Source: Brachionus manjavacas | Lineage: Eukaryota > Rotifera > Eurotatoria > Ploima > Brachionidae | Assembly (NCBI GenBank): GCA_019054805.1 | Contig: JAHQIY010000010.1 | Span: 541,501 to 605,500, forward strand | Reading direction: 5' to 3' | DNA length: 64,000 nt | Shown: in pieces, positions 11,251-21,651 of the stretch | Numbering within the stretch: the stretch's first letter is position 1 | Layout of the letters: each line of letters begins with the position of its first letter | Program-made: the position numbers and the translations under genes | The notes under the pieces: model-generated | Told to the model about the DNA's origin: nothing | The model's database searches: none | Seen by the model: only the letters and a program-made list of their open reading frames with translations

Positions 11251-11570
11251 AACAATAAAATCACAAATTAAGGACTAGATGCTGAATTTCCCTTTTCTTC
11301 CTTAGTTTTGAATTCCTTATCACTTAAAATCAAACTCGGAATTAAATTTTATTTTTTTTTGATCTAAATTTATTGATTTTTTTCCATAAAGGTCTCCTTA
11401 ACATTGGGTCTCCTTAACAAGAGGCTTTTAACTCAGATGTAAGATGATTAATTTTTTTTCTTGAGTTTTTGACAGTGAGTTCTCTGAAAGTTTCTTTTAA
11501 CTTTACTACGTCCTTTATCAGATTGACAACGGATTTTTTACTTATAATATTTGTATTTTTTCTGACATTT

Positions 11571-12215
11571 GAATTAGTAGTAGTATTAGTAGTTTTGACT
11601 GTAGCTGGCTAGCCAGCGAATGTGCTGATAAGGCACACTAAGACAGCTGATTTGATTGATTGCTGCTCATCAATGCCTGCTTTAAAGCTGTTAACATTGG
11701 GGGCTTCAACTAATTGATTTGGCAGTGAGTTCCATATGTTAGCGGTTCTGTTGAAAAAAAATTATCTCTATGTTGGAACCTCGAAATTTTTTTGTGTTAT
11801 TTGAAGCAGTGACCTCTTCCTTGGATTTTGGTGACACTAAAATTGTTGCTTTTTTCAACCAATTTTATTACATGCATGAACTTGTATAATTGAATTAGAT
11901 CACCTCTTTTTGTTCTTTCCACCAGATTTGGAATGGTCAAAGCCTTCAATCTGCTTTCATACGATTTTTTTCTAATTGAAGATACAAATTTCGTAGCTCT
12001 GCGTTGAATCCTTTCAACATCCTCACAGTCCGACTTAAGAATTTGAGACCATACAGGCACAGCAAATTCCAAAAGAGGACGAACAAAAGGTAAATACAAT
12101 GATCTAAATAACTTACAATCAAAACGAGCGAATGAGTTCCTGATGCCACCCAACATTTGATTTGCTTTGTTTGTAGCCTCTATCACTTGATTTTTCCATT
12201 TGAGATTTTTATTGA
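11571..12215 (-). pseudogene. LINE C-terminal region with (ACT)n tail
   Basis: On the minus strand this encodes the thumb and tail of a CR1-type LINE protein: GVIFNKNLKWKNQ, ATNKANQMLGGIRNSFARFD, FRSLYLPFVRPLLEFAVPVW, VERIQRRATKFV, and TIPNLVERTKRGDLIQLYKF. After a frame break come ANIWNSLPNQLVEAPNVNSF, FKAGIDEQQS and a stop. It then runs into an ACTACTAATACTACTACT tail at 11571-11592. Short simple-sequence tails in place of poly(A) are known for CR1-like elements. This family differs from the reverse transcriptase at 10104-10480. The copy lies inside the interval bounded by the Tc1 terminal repeats. Confidence 0.85.
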
Positions 12216-12321
12216 AAATAACTCCAATTTTAAAAAAAAATATAGAAATTAAAAAACATCTGTACTTTATTTTCTTTGATGACCATAGTAACTTACAAAA
12301 AGACAATAAAATAGAAAAAAA

Positions 12322-12353
12322 AGTTTGATTCTAACTTTTTGTGATATGCTGTA
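12322..12353 (-). mobile_element. Right terminal repeat of the Tc1-like element
   Basis: AGTTTGATTCTAACTTTTTG followed by TGATATGCTGTA is the inverted form of the family's terminal repeat and matches the right end of the intact copy at 28165-28196 (GATTCTAACTTTTTGTGAAA, TACTGTA). With the left end at 8561 it brackets a 3.8-kb composite of transposase remnant, LINE pieces and foldback DNA. Confidence 0.75.
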
Positions 12354-13114
12354 AATAATAAATAAATAATTGCAGAATATGAATATTGATAATTAAAAAA
12401 GTCTCATAGGGAAATTACCGGGAGAAGCAAAAAGAAATCCAAAAAGGACCGACTTGGAAATTGCTCCACAGAGACTCAAAAAAAAAAACAATGTTCAAAC
12501 TTTTAATTATCAATTTTATTGTGTAAAAAAAAATAAACTCAATTAAATATTTTGAATATTGTCAACAGTTTGATATTAAATTTTTTTGATCGAGAATTGT
12601 GTCTTTAAAAACAAAAAAACAACAAAAAAGTACAAATAAAAAAAAACAAAAAAAAACGGTTTTTTATTAATTTACCCAATAAATTAATTTAACAAATTTT
12701 TTGACTAACTCAAATTTAGCTTCATAGTACGAATACGAATTTTAAAGATCTATATTACATTCTCAAAATATTCAATTTATTCAATTTTACAATCGAGAAA
12801 GAAAAAACAAAAACAGCAAAAAGAGTACTGGAACAGACAGATTAATTAAAGATAGGAAAAAAAAACAAAAAAAAATTCAACAAAACTTGAGACACTTTTT
12901 TGCTTTTCTCCCAATTATATAAAATTATTTCAATTAATTAATTAACAAAAGTAAATGTACACACACACAACATTGTTGATGATTTGAATTGGAAACGGAC
13001 CATACCCCTAGTGCTGGCTCAAAGTCCAGCGGCAAACAAACACACACACACAAATTACATCTGTACAATCAATGGACGCACACACATGTGACATTGGGGT
13101 GGCGTGGACCACAC
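12354..13114 (-). other. Probable 3' flank of the ASB-like gene
   Basis: AT-rich sequence with A runs on the plus strand, several minus-strand AATAAA-like words and two CA repeats (12958-12968 and 13039-13053). It most likely contains the 3' untranslated region of the minus-strand ASB-like gene, especially 12960-13114, where composition becomes more balanced. I see no coding content. Confidence 0.5.
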
Positions 13115-14380
13115 TTAAGTCTTGTCGGTGTCGTAGTTCAGGTAGTCGACCAGCTGGGCGTCCTTGACCTTGAGTCTCTTGACACCCGGCTCGCTGAGAT
13201 CGGCGAGGCTGGCGCGGATCCGATTGCGGCACAAATTCTTCAACGAAAAGGGCTTGTTGAAACACTTTTTGACGTACATGTACAAATAGTTGGGCAGAGC
13301 GGCGTCCGCCGACTCGGCCTCGTCGTCAAACATGTACAGCGTGGACAAGACCTCTTTTTTGTCCACTCTGAACTCATCGCTGAACAAAATGATTTCGACA
13401 AGGCGAATGAGCTCGTTCTGGCTGATCAAACAGTCCATTTTGGCCTGATCCTGAACGCCCAGTATGGCATACTTGACCGCTATTAGGACCGAGTTTCGCC
13501 AGTAGCCGCTCACAATTAGGTCGGTGAAAAAGGGCCGGTCGTTGAGAAACACTCGGTGCAAGCGACCGCTCACGTGCTTGCACAAGAGCGCAATCAACTT
13601 GAGAAAGCACAAGTAGTTTGTCTGATTGAGGACATAGTTCCAGGGCATGGAGAACACGGCGCCCATTTCCATGAGCCTGAGCACAAGAGCCAAGTCGAAC
13701 GAGAGCCGATTTTCCTTGACCAAGGTGACAAACATCAGGTCGAGACAGGTCTCTTCGTTGAAGTTCTTGAGCTTGAGGTCGCACTCGGTGTTGTCCAGGA
13801 GACACGTGACTATGGCCTCGTCGGCCATTGAACACGCCAGATGCAGCGAGGTGTTGCCCTTTTTGTCCGGCAGGTTGGCGCACGCGCCGTTCTCCAGCAA
13901 AAACTCCACAATCTGCTTGTTCTTGTGGCCGACGGCTACGGTCAGAGGGGTGATGTGCGTGTTGTTGAATAGGTTGGGGTCGGCGCCCTTCTCGATCAGC
14001 CGGACCACGATGTCGAAGCGGTTTTTGTTGGCCGCCTCGTGCAACACGTTGATTTGGTTGCGGCCGATGCACTCGGCCTTGTTGTCCAAGTAGAAGTCGA
14101 ACAGGTCGTAGTTGGCCTTGGTGAGAGCGGTGGCGAGGACTGTGTGCGTGTTGCAGTGGATGTTGATGTCGGCGCCGGCGGCCACCAGCCACTTGGCCGC
14201 CTCGGTCTTGTCGTTGTTGGTGGCGATGTGCAGCAGTGTGTAGCCGCTGCGGTCCTTCATGTTCACGTTTTCGCTCGTGACAAGTTGCTTGAGCTTGTCT
14301 AGATTGTTGGTGAGTATCGAGTGGAATATTTCCTCTCGGTGGCTCGGTTGGGTCTTGGAGCCGAGCGAGGACATAGTCAT
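13115..14380 (-). CDS. Ankyrin-repeat SOCS-box protein (ASB-like)
   Basis: Single-exon, 421 residues, much richer in G+C than its surroundings. Residues 16-240 form about six ankyrin repeats, for example GYTLLHIATNNDKTEAAKWL, INVLHEAANKNRFDIVVRLI and GNTSLHLACSMADEAIVTCL. They are followed by a less repetitive helical region. A SOCS box lies at 377-418: PFSLKNLCRNRIR is a good Elongin-BC box, followed by VKRLKVKDAQLVDYL in the Cullin-box position. In this family the ankyrin repeats bind a substrate and the SOCS box recruits Elongin B/C and Cullin-5 to form a ubiquitin ligase. I take the ATG at 14378-14380; a second ATG two codons later (MTMSSL) could also serve. The substrate cannot be predicted. 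The long frames on the opposite strand are shadows. The specific ASB paralogue is not determined. Confidence 0.93.
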   Translation of the reverse strand: MTMSSLGSKTQPSHREEIFHSILTNNLDKLKQLVTSENVNMKDRSGYTLLHIATNNDKTEAAKWLVAAGADINIHCNTHTVLATALTKANYDLFDFYLDNKAECIGRNQINVLHEAANKNRFDIVVRLIEKGADPNLFNNTHITPLTVAVGHKNKQIVEFLLENGACANLPDKKGNTSLHLACSMADEAIVTCLLDNTECDLKLKNFNEETCLDLMFVTLVKENRLSFDLALVLRLMEMGAVFSMPWNYVLNQTNYLCFLKLIALLCKHVSGRLHRVFLNDRPFFTDLIVSGYWRNSVLIAVKYAILGVQDQAKMDCLISQNELIRLVEIILFSDEFRVDKKEVLSTLYMFDDEAESADAALPNYLYMYVKKCFNKPFSLKNLCRNRIRASLADLSEPGVKRLKVKDAQLVDYLNYDTDKT

Positions 14381-14660
14381 TGGCGTTTGCTGTTGCTTGT
14401 CTTCTTCAGTCGAGTTGTTTCGTTAAATGCATGCTTTGCACACTCTGGCGTTGGAATGACACGCAAGCCACGTTCGTTTGCAGTCAGACACAATGTGGGA
14501 ACGTACTGCTGGATTGCGTTGCGTTGTTCTAGACTCTTCAAAGTGATAATTTTGTTCTCCTTTTTTTTGTTTTGGAAAGCTTTAATTTGGGGCGAAAATG
14601 TTGGCGCGTGAGTTGGCGTGGCTTCTAGTTACGGCCCCGGTCTAATTAGTCTAATTATTC
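14381..14660 (-). promoter_or_regulatory. Upstream region of the ASB-like gene
   Basis: About 280 bases just 5' of the start codon keep near-balanced composition with several CpGs before the sequence falls back to AT-rich at 14660. This is where the 5' untranslated region and core promoter should lie. I see no TATA box close to the start, and I cannot place the transcription start. Confidence 0.4.
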
Positions 14661-15062
14661 TTGGCTAGTGATCAAAATGGTTTTGTTTGTAATATTAGAG
14701 GCTGTGTGGATGTCTGTGAGTTTTGGATGTGCTTTGTTTTTTCTTTTATTTTTCGTGTACATGCATTGTATCCGCATAGCTGGACATGATGTTTATTCTA
14801 ATTTTATTTTTTTTATTTTTACTGTGGTGTGTATGCATTGGTTTAGTTTTAGAATCGGATGTTGTTTTTTTACCGATTGATTTTTTGTCGAGGCGACACC
14901 TTTTTTGTCTTAACAGTCAAAAGCCGCATCAATTGACATTTGGGCATCTTTTGAACCATTTTTTTGACCATTGACTTACACAAGACCGAATTTTGATAAA
15001 ATTATATTGTCAAAGACTTTTATTTTATTTATTTTTATTAAAAAAATAAAAAATTGTGTTAA
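14661..15062. other. Intergenic, T-rich, with dispersed repeat
   Basis: T-rich sequence with hydrophobic chance open frames. The segment TTGACTTACACAAGACCGAA plus TTTTGATAAAATTAT (14970-15005) recurs as TGACTTACATATAACCGAAT plus the same tail at 16950-16985. A GTCAAAAGCC..CATCTTTTGA.CCATTTTTT segment (14920-14966) recurs at 16757-16795. These dispersed repeats flank the Penelope-like element on both sides. Confidence 0.5.
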
Positions 15063-15204
15063 TCCTGATGGTTTGAAGCTCCGAGATCCCAAAGTCAATT
15101 TATTTTTCATTTTCATGAATTATACTTGTCACGTAACTCAGAAGCTAGACGCTTCGAAATGCTGACATTAAGTACCTAGCTCACATCTTGACTTAATTAT
15201 AAGC

Positions 15205-15231
15205 TCGTGTTCTTGACACGAGCATTTAGGT
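15205..15231. other. Perfect 8-bp hairpin
   Basis: GCTCGTGT-TCTTG-ACACGAGC forms a perfect 8-bp stem with a 5-base loop inside AT-rich sequence, at the left of the Penelope-like body. It may be part of the element's 5' structured region. The function is unknown. Confidence 0.5.
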
Positions 15232-15429
15232 ATGAATAAGAATTCCATTCTTAGAACTTCAGAACGTTCAATAACTTAAATAAAGCTTTTTAAAGATTAA
15301 ACATTGTTTTATTATAAACCGGTTACAATTATTTCTCCAGTTTCACAAATTAATCAAACAAATTTTCCTGTTTTTCCATTTATGTGGAGTAATTGTTCTA
15401 TAACTACCTTATAAAAATAAAATAAATTC

Positions 15430-16000
15430 AAAAAACGCCGATCTAAAATTTTTCATTAATTATGACTCAAATTTAAACGATTTAAACACAATCATAAAAA
15501 ATTCAATGTTAAAAATAAAGAATGAAACAAATTATATTAAAGAAAGTAAGTTTTTAATTGTTAATAAGTTTGGTAAAAATTTAAAAATTATTGTACCCCA
15601 TTTTATAACAGCTCAACTTGTGAATCAAGCGTGGTTGTGTATATAATAAAATGTGCAAAATGCAATGTGTTTTATATAGGTGAATCAGGAAAAAAAAACT
15701 AAAAAGAGAATTGAACAACATTTTTATAACATTACTTATTTTAGACAAAATATCAGAAAATCTCTGAGTAATTTTGACAAAATTTCTGAAGTATCAATTC
15801 ACTTTAATTGTTTTAAACCTTTCAATGGATGATTTATAATATTTTATTTTTAAATTTAATTTACTTGATAAAATAAGACTATCAACAGAAACTGAGTTGA
15901 TAAATATTTTCCTAAAATTTCAAATTCCTTTTTTAAATAAAAAATTACAAAAAATTGAATATATAAAAACTCTAAATTTTAACTCTTTTCCAAAATGATT
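15430..16000 (+). pseudogene. Penelope-like element, GIY-YIG endonuclease end
   Basis: Frameshifted plus-strand coding remnant. SSTCESSVVVYIIKCAKCNV is followed by FYIGESGKK and KKRIEQHFYNI. This is the GIY-YIG endonuclease signature (here YII...FYIG) of Penelope-like retroelements, with the typical Cys pair just before. Further on, after another shift, FNLLDKIRLSTETELINIFL matches the usual end of these proteins. Upstream, 15440-15600 reads NKFGKNLKIIVPHF in a different frame and may be the linker after the reverse transcriptase, which is absent. In these elements the reverse transcriptase and GIY-YIG endonuclease copy the element into DNA. This copy is truncated at the 5' side and broken. 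It lies within direct repeats and is followed by hammerhead-like motifs. Confidence 0.82.
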
Positions 16001-16164
16001 GTACACTGTGTTGCAAACTGGAGAAAAATTATAAAAAAATTTTCTTTTATCTTTCATTTTCTAGAAATTTCATTCTTAATCTCTGATTTATAAGAATATT
16101 TTCATTATATGTTCTTTTTTTTTAGATTTAAAAAATAACTAGAATTATTATCCGAAAATTATAT

Positions 16165-16201
16165 CCCGAAGAAGACCACTTTTGGTCGAAACGCGTCGAT
16201 C
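16165..16201 (+). ncRNA. Hammerhead-ribozyme-like motif, copy 1
   Basis: CCCGAAGAA, then a perfect stem GACCA-CTTT-TGGTC, then GAAACGCGTC. This matches the hammerhead layout: CUGANGA box, stem II, GAAA box, minimal stem III (C-GC-G) and a UC cleavage site. The first box has CCGAAGA in place of CUGAAGA, so this copy may be weak or dead. Penelope-like elements are known to carry hammerheads in their repeated ends, with very short stem III. Confidence 0.65.
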
Positions 16202-16430
16202 GTTTTAAATTAGAAATAAAATTTTTTCTTTTTTATTTTTTATAAATTTAAAAAAATTATTTTATAAAAAAAGTATATTTTTTTATTCAATTGTTGATCC
16301 TGATGGTTTGAAGCTCCGAGATCCCAAAGTCAATTTATTTTTCATTTTCATGAAATTTCATTCTTATTATCTGATTTATAAGAATTTTTTAGATTTAAAA
16401 ACTAATTAGAATTATTATCCGAAAATTAGA

Positions 16431-16468
16431 TCCTGAAGAAGGCCACTTTTGGTCGAAAAGCGTCGATG
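16431..16468 (+). ncRNA. Hammerhead-ribozyme-like motif, copy 2
   Basis: CTGAAGA is a perfect CUGANGA box. It is followed by a stem II of GGCCA-CTTT-TGGTC with one G-U pair, then GAAA and AGCGTCGATG. Compared with copy 1, the first base of stem III is changed (AGCG for CGCG). It lies about 265 bases after copy 1 in the second repeat of the element, the arrangement expected when two pseudo-LTR copies lie in tandem. Confidence 0.65.
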
Positions 16469-16471
16469 TTG

Positions 16472-18757
16472 AGTAATTATTCTCGGAACGGAAGATCACG
16501 AAAATTTGCGACCTCTCAACTACTGTCAAAGCATTTATTCCAGCCATTTTTTATTGCTTAACATGATCGAGAGATTATTTTTGCATTCAAGGAATGTGAA
16601 AACCTTTTAACTAAAATTGCAAGAAAATTCTGAAATATGGCAAATCAATATTCATTAGACAACCCATTAGGAAATAAATTTTTTCATATTGGTAAAGCCT
16701 GATCTAGCAAATTAAAAAAAAAATTTAAATTCCAGACTTGGACTTTTGAAAAATCAAGTCAAAAGCCACTTTTTGCATCTTTTGACCATTTTTTTCATCA
16801 AAATTTAATTCTTAAAATAATGACTTTTCTTGATTGTCATGCAAAACAAGAATTTAATTCCATCAGACATTCGCTAATTATCGCAAAATTGTGCAGATTT
16901 TCAGCGCACTTTTACTAAACTGTTTGCAAGAGATGCTATTATTCGAAAAATGACTTACATATAACCGAATTTTGATAAAATTATTTTTCTTTAATTTTCC
17001 TGAAAGGATGTAATTTGATTGACTTTTTGACTAAATTTAACTAAATTTTTATAGAAAATAATAAAAAAAATCAACAAAAAACGAAATATGAATTTTTTAT
17101 TTTGATTTCAAATTTTTTTTATCAATTTATGGAAAATTCAAATTTCGGTCTTGAATACAAAATAATTTTTAAGTTCTCGGCTTTTTTTGCTTTTAAGCTG
17201 TTTGCTGCCTTGTCTCAAGTTTGGTTGAATATTTTCGGAACGAATTTTACAAGCCCAGCTTAAAAAAAAAAAATTTAAAATAATTTTTGATTTCATTTTA
17301 AGAATACTTGTTTTACTCTTAATATTAAGCATTTCATATGGATATTTATTTACATAATATTTAAAGGTTTGATTTGTATCTATCTCTTGTTTTTTCTGAC
17401 TCAAATCGAAAAAAAAGCCTAACTATTTATTATTTACTAAAAGTTTTAAAATTTTAAAAATTACAAAAAAATAAAATTTAATAGTATAACAATATTTTTT
17501 TATAACAGTAAATACATATTATGATTACGGAAATTGAGTATAGATGAGTTTTGTTAGCCTATTTTTAAGGCATGTTTAACCGTATACATAATTTTATAAT
17601 CGTATACAAACTAACTGTAATTATACATAATTTGTATACTTGTATACATATTTTTATACAAAATTATACAAAAAAATTTTTATTTCAAAATTTTGTAAAA
17701 ATATGGTTTATTTAATGGTTATTTTCCTTTAACTAAAAAGTCAAAAAGGATAAAAAGTACGTCTATTCTAGGCTAATATTAGTTTTTAAAAGTATAAACA
17801 GATCGTTCTTTTTGACTAAAAAAAACCTTAAAGCGTAAAAAGTACGACTTTTCTAAACTAAGGCTAATATTAAATTCTAAAAAGAACATTCTTTCAAAAA
17901 AGAGAGAGTATATCTAAGGGTCCGTTGTCAATAAGTCAACTTTTCCTTAGTATTAAATTAATAGTTGCAAAATCGTTTAGAACTAGAAAACTGAATATCT
18001 ATCATAAATATTCAGTCATTTACAATTTTAAGTTAAAATTGTAAAATATTAATCTAGACTTGTGTAAGAGTAAAAAAAAATAATTTTAAAGTCTTTTTTA
18101 TTTTAAGTCAGTAATTTCATGTCATTATCTTTTGTAAAAAAATAGATTTAATTAATTCTTCATTTTTTATTTTATAATTAAAAGCTAATTAAAATAATTT
18201 AACTGACTTATAGGATGTTTATGAAAAAAATTATCAGTCCTTTAACTCACTTTTGGACTTATTTATATTACTTAAAAGTAAAGTAAAATCTAAATTAAAA
18301 TGGTCTATCAAAAGTTGAATATCTGCCTCAAAGAGTTAATTGATTTAGATGGGAAGTAAGTAAGTAAGATTTTGAACCTTAATAAAGTTCCCTAATGATA
18401 CTCTATATTAAAGTCGAGATCTGAATCTAATTTAAAAAAATAAAAAACCTAAAAATTGGATTTCCTCAACTTTGTTTAATTTAAGAACAAAAAAGCTTTA
18501 GAAAATATTTCTTATATCATTATTTTATGGCATGAAGAAAGATTTTTATTTACGGTTTTTAAATATGATTTTTATAAAAAACATAAGCCCTTTTGAAGCA
18601 AACTATATTCAAAAAAAATTAAAAGTACTAAATAAATTTTTTTTTTAAATTTTATACTTAAATTGTTTTTTGACTTAAAAAAACTATTTTCATTAATTCA
18701 TTTTTCGCAATGGAAATCCATTTTATCCTGGATTTGAAATTATTTTTTTCTATATAT
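16472..18757. other. Intergenic DNA with short repeats
   Basis: AT-rich. Includes the dispersed repeats shared with 14920-15005, and a cluster of GTATAC-type words (17580-17660). It also has an imperfect tandem duplication of about 80 bases (17735-17815 and 17816-17895, sharing TAAAAAGTACG, TTCTA and GGCTAATATTA). An 88-codon minus-strand frame at 17138-17404 has no family resemblance, and I do not call it. The bases just below 18758 should hold the 3' untranslated region of the channel gene. Confidence 0.5.
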
Positions 18758-20369
18758 TTAACCAGTTTGATTTTCTTCTATTTTAAATTTGTAAGCAATT
18801 CTTATAAAAAAGCTAATAGCTTCCAAAAGCGTAAGTAATGAACATCCGAAAAACAAACTCAATATTCCACCTAAGAAAAATGTTTTATTAAAAATACTTT
18901 TTTTTAAATTTTATTACCAATTGTTGATATTAAATTGGGAAATGATGTTTTCGGGCTTTGCTTAACAACAGTTGAAGACAATTCCTGGTAAAATATATTC
19001 ACCATCAAAGTGCTTTGTTTAAATATGCTGTAATTCAAATCACCATAGCTCTTAAACGCTTTCTCAACATTGGATTGCTTTTTGATGACATTAAAGTAGT
19101 ATTCGGACGGATAGTCCGAATAAGAAATAAGATAATCATAGTCAATAGTGTCGCAGCTTATCGGGCAGTTATCACTGCACATTAAGGACAAATCTTGCGA
19201 ATCAAATATGTCTCGGATTTGTTCAATGCAAATTAGTTCTTCATAACTTCTGCAAAGGTTGGAATTTAAATTAAAGCTTGGTATCTTTGGATCACTGCAC
19301 TTGCATTTTGGCACTATTAACTTTCTTTGTAAACAAATCTCAAAGCAAGTTTTTCTCTTATATGCTCCAGATTTTAAAGTAAGCCTGTAAATTTCGGGAT
19401 CATTTTCCAAGTAAACTGAAGTATTCTTTCGACATTTAGTGTACGGCTCATCAAGTTTATAGTTATAAGTTCTCTTAATACCTATTTCAGCCATCGTACC
19501 TACTGATAATTTTACGCCCTCAAAATTAATTGACGGCGATACACTGTTGTTGTGCACTGCTAAATAGACACCTCTTTTTTCCATTAAAAAATCCTGCTTA
19601 CCTGGATATCCTGCAAACAATTCCAATGAGAGACCACTGCCTGGCCCAGTCTTGCTAGTCATTTTCAATGGTTTACTATTGTTCTTTTTGTTAAAAGTAA
19701 AACACAAAGCATAGTGGAAATTCTTATTAATTTCAAAATCGTTTGAATCACATTTTTCTCCATTAAAAAAGCAACTTAATACCAGTTTATCGTAGGTAAA
19801 AACAAACTTTGATGTATTATTGGGATAGAGTCTATTAATTTCTTTAATTTCACTTATAAAATTGGCTTTGAGTAGCTTCATGGACTGATGAATTTGATAG
19901 ATAGCCGGATATTGCTCTGTAGGCTCAATTAATGCAGTCAAGTTATTTCTAGTCAAAGTTTGGTTCAAATAGTCGAGCACTTCGGGATTACTAGTGTCAA
20001 ACGGATTCAAATTGCAGATAGAAACCGCAGGAAAATCATCCAAATATGTATCATATATTTCTTGATTTATCACGAATTCGTATGAAAAATACTGATAAAT
20101 TGATAGATAAGAAACTTTAGGAAAAATTTAAATTAAAATTTTGATTGTGAATTTTTTAGAAAAAATTTCAAATATTTACCCCATATTGAGCATGCAATTC
20201 CAATTAGAAATAAAAGAGTCCAGAAAAATCTGATTAATTTTATTTCACCGCTAAATAAACGTGGTAAACCATGTGCTGTCGAATCTAAGCAAAGTTCCTT
20301 AAAAGTGCTGACTACAGTCGAAATATTTTTGGAAAAGTTCTTTTGCATTTTTTCAAATAGCTCTAGCAT
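18758..20369 (-). CDS. DEG/ENaC-family sodium channel subunit
   Basis: Three exons on the minus strand: 20369-20180, 20114-18918 and 18870-18758, encoding 499 residues. Introns are 65 and 47 bases with GT/AG ends and matching phases. The cytosolic N-terminus has the family's His-Gly gating motif (STAHG, His33-Gly34). TM1 is at about 45-66, followed by FPAVSICNLNPF at 91-102. The extracellular domain has the Cys-rich region, for example CFEICLQRKLIVPKCKCSDP and CSDNCPISCDTIDYDY. The second intron falls just before the pore helix. TM2 reads GGILSLFFGCSLLTLLEAIS, with GCS at 471-473 as the (G/S)xS selectivity filter and the conserved Glu. The product should be one subunit of a trimeric amiloride-type cation channel; the gating stimulus (peptide, acid, mechanical) cannot be told. 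The predicted exon 2/3 join restores the canonical GG, which supports the model. Confidence 0.93.
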
Positions 20370-21651
20370 TGATTTTGTGAAATCTTTATTACAGCGTTAT
20401 ATTTCATTGAAAATTAAAAGATTTAATTTCACCGGAAATTTTCACAAAAAAATTTTTATTTACTTTAATAAAAGAATTAATTTTCCGGTCAATAAAATTA
20501 GAAATAAATTTAAAGCTTTAATATGCAATTAGAATAAAGAAATGTTGAATGAAGAATCTAAAAATTTTAAATAACGATTACGGGCTGGTCAAAATGAGAT
20601 ACCTTTTTTTGCCAAATTTACCTAAATTATTACCTAATTAATAAAACTAAAATATTAAATCGTGAGATTAATTCTAAATTTTTCTGGTAAATTAATACCG
20701 TATTTACTTTTTCGTTAAAGCAGCTTCACGAACTGAAACTCAGCTTTGGTGAAATCTGCTCCATGTCAAAACATTCTTAACTTGCACTGCATGCTCTTTA
20801 AATGCATTTTGAGCCTTTGATCCACCAAAAAAGCAATTTTTTAAGTTTAAATGCGCCATTAAAGTTATTGAATTTTGAGATCCTTTACAAAAATTAAAAA
20901 CAAAATTAATTTTTCTAATTTCTTATTATTTGATTTATAGCATTGGATCAGATGCAAAATTGAAAAAAAAATATTTTGATAAAAATCTGAATCTTTGAAT
21001 TCTATGAATTCTTTCTTAAATTTAATTGATTAAATTTTTTTATAAAATAAAATTAAAAAAACAAACTTATCATTTTCTATTTTTATTCAAATTAACTTAA
21101 TGTGTAAATTAAAAATTTCTTATTGCTAATTAAATAAAAGGGGTCAATAATTTTACTTTGTTCTGCCAAAAATTTTATTGTTTCTAAATAAAAATTCCTA
21201 GAAAAAAATTCGGCATTAATAATTCTCAAGTATTTATTTGAAAAATTTTTTAAATCGTTATTAAAAAATTCTTCTATGTTGATTTAATTTTTTATTTTCC
21301 GCCAAAAAGTAAGCCGATTAATGCGGACACGGTCAGGGTTTCTGAAAATTTTGGCCGGTCAAGTGTCCGCTTGTACGGATCCCAACACTACTCAAAAGCG
21401 ATTTAATATGTTCTAGAATTATATCAAGAGACTCATTTTAGAATGATATTTAGAAATCTGTGCTAACTAAAACATTATTTTGAGGGATTGTTACAAAGAA
21501 AGAAGAAAACTTTTAGCTGTTTCTTAAATTTTTCACAACATAAAAATTACAATTGCTATTATTATATTTTAGTTATTTCTGATTGATGATAATTCTTGTT
21601 TTATTTAAATTTTCTATTCTTCCAATTTATTTTATAGAAATGGAAAAATAG
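20370..21651. other. Intergenic DNA upstream of the channel gene
   Basis: AT-rich. A somewhat richer patch at 20700-20875 has a 41-codon minus-strand frame (CFFGGSKAQNAFKEHAVQVK) of unknown origin. Near 21325-21372, GCGGACAC and GTGTCCGC form an 8-bp inverted pair 33 bases apart in an unusually G+C-rich patch (GGCCGGTC, GTACGGATCC). I see no gene. Confidence 0.45.

Larger units (their letters stand above)
15063..16352 (+). repeat. Direct repeats flanking the Penelope-like body
   Basis: A segment of about 60 bases, including CCTGATGGTTTGAAGCTCCG and AGATCCCAAAGTCAATTTAT, occurs at 15063-15118 and again at 16296-16352, nearly identical. Between them lies the GIY-YIG coding remnant. A second pair (16050-16205 and 16350-16470) shares CATTTTC.TGAAATTTCATT, CTGATTTATAAGAAT, AGAATTATTATCCGAAAATT and the ribozyme-like motif. 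Penelope-like elements are known to carry such repeated ends (pseudo-LTRs), which this layout fits. Confidence 0.75.

Noticed and set aside
13008..14302. Several open frames on both strands across the ASB-like gene
   Set aside because: The 421-codon minus-strand frame has clear ankyrin repeats and a SOCS box. The others are shadows of its G+C-rich codons.
14321..15165. Four overlapping plus-strand frames, some hydrophobic
   Set aside because: Phe and Val runs from T-rich DNA and overlap with the ASB-like upstream region; no protein-like motif.
20750..20875. A 41-codon minus-strand frame starting MAHLNLKNCFFGG
   Set aside because: Looks protein-like but is too short, with no splice sites or family I can name. 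Probably a transposon scrap.
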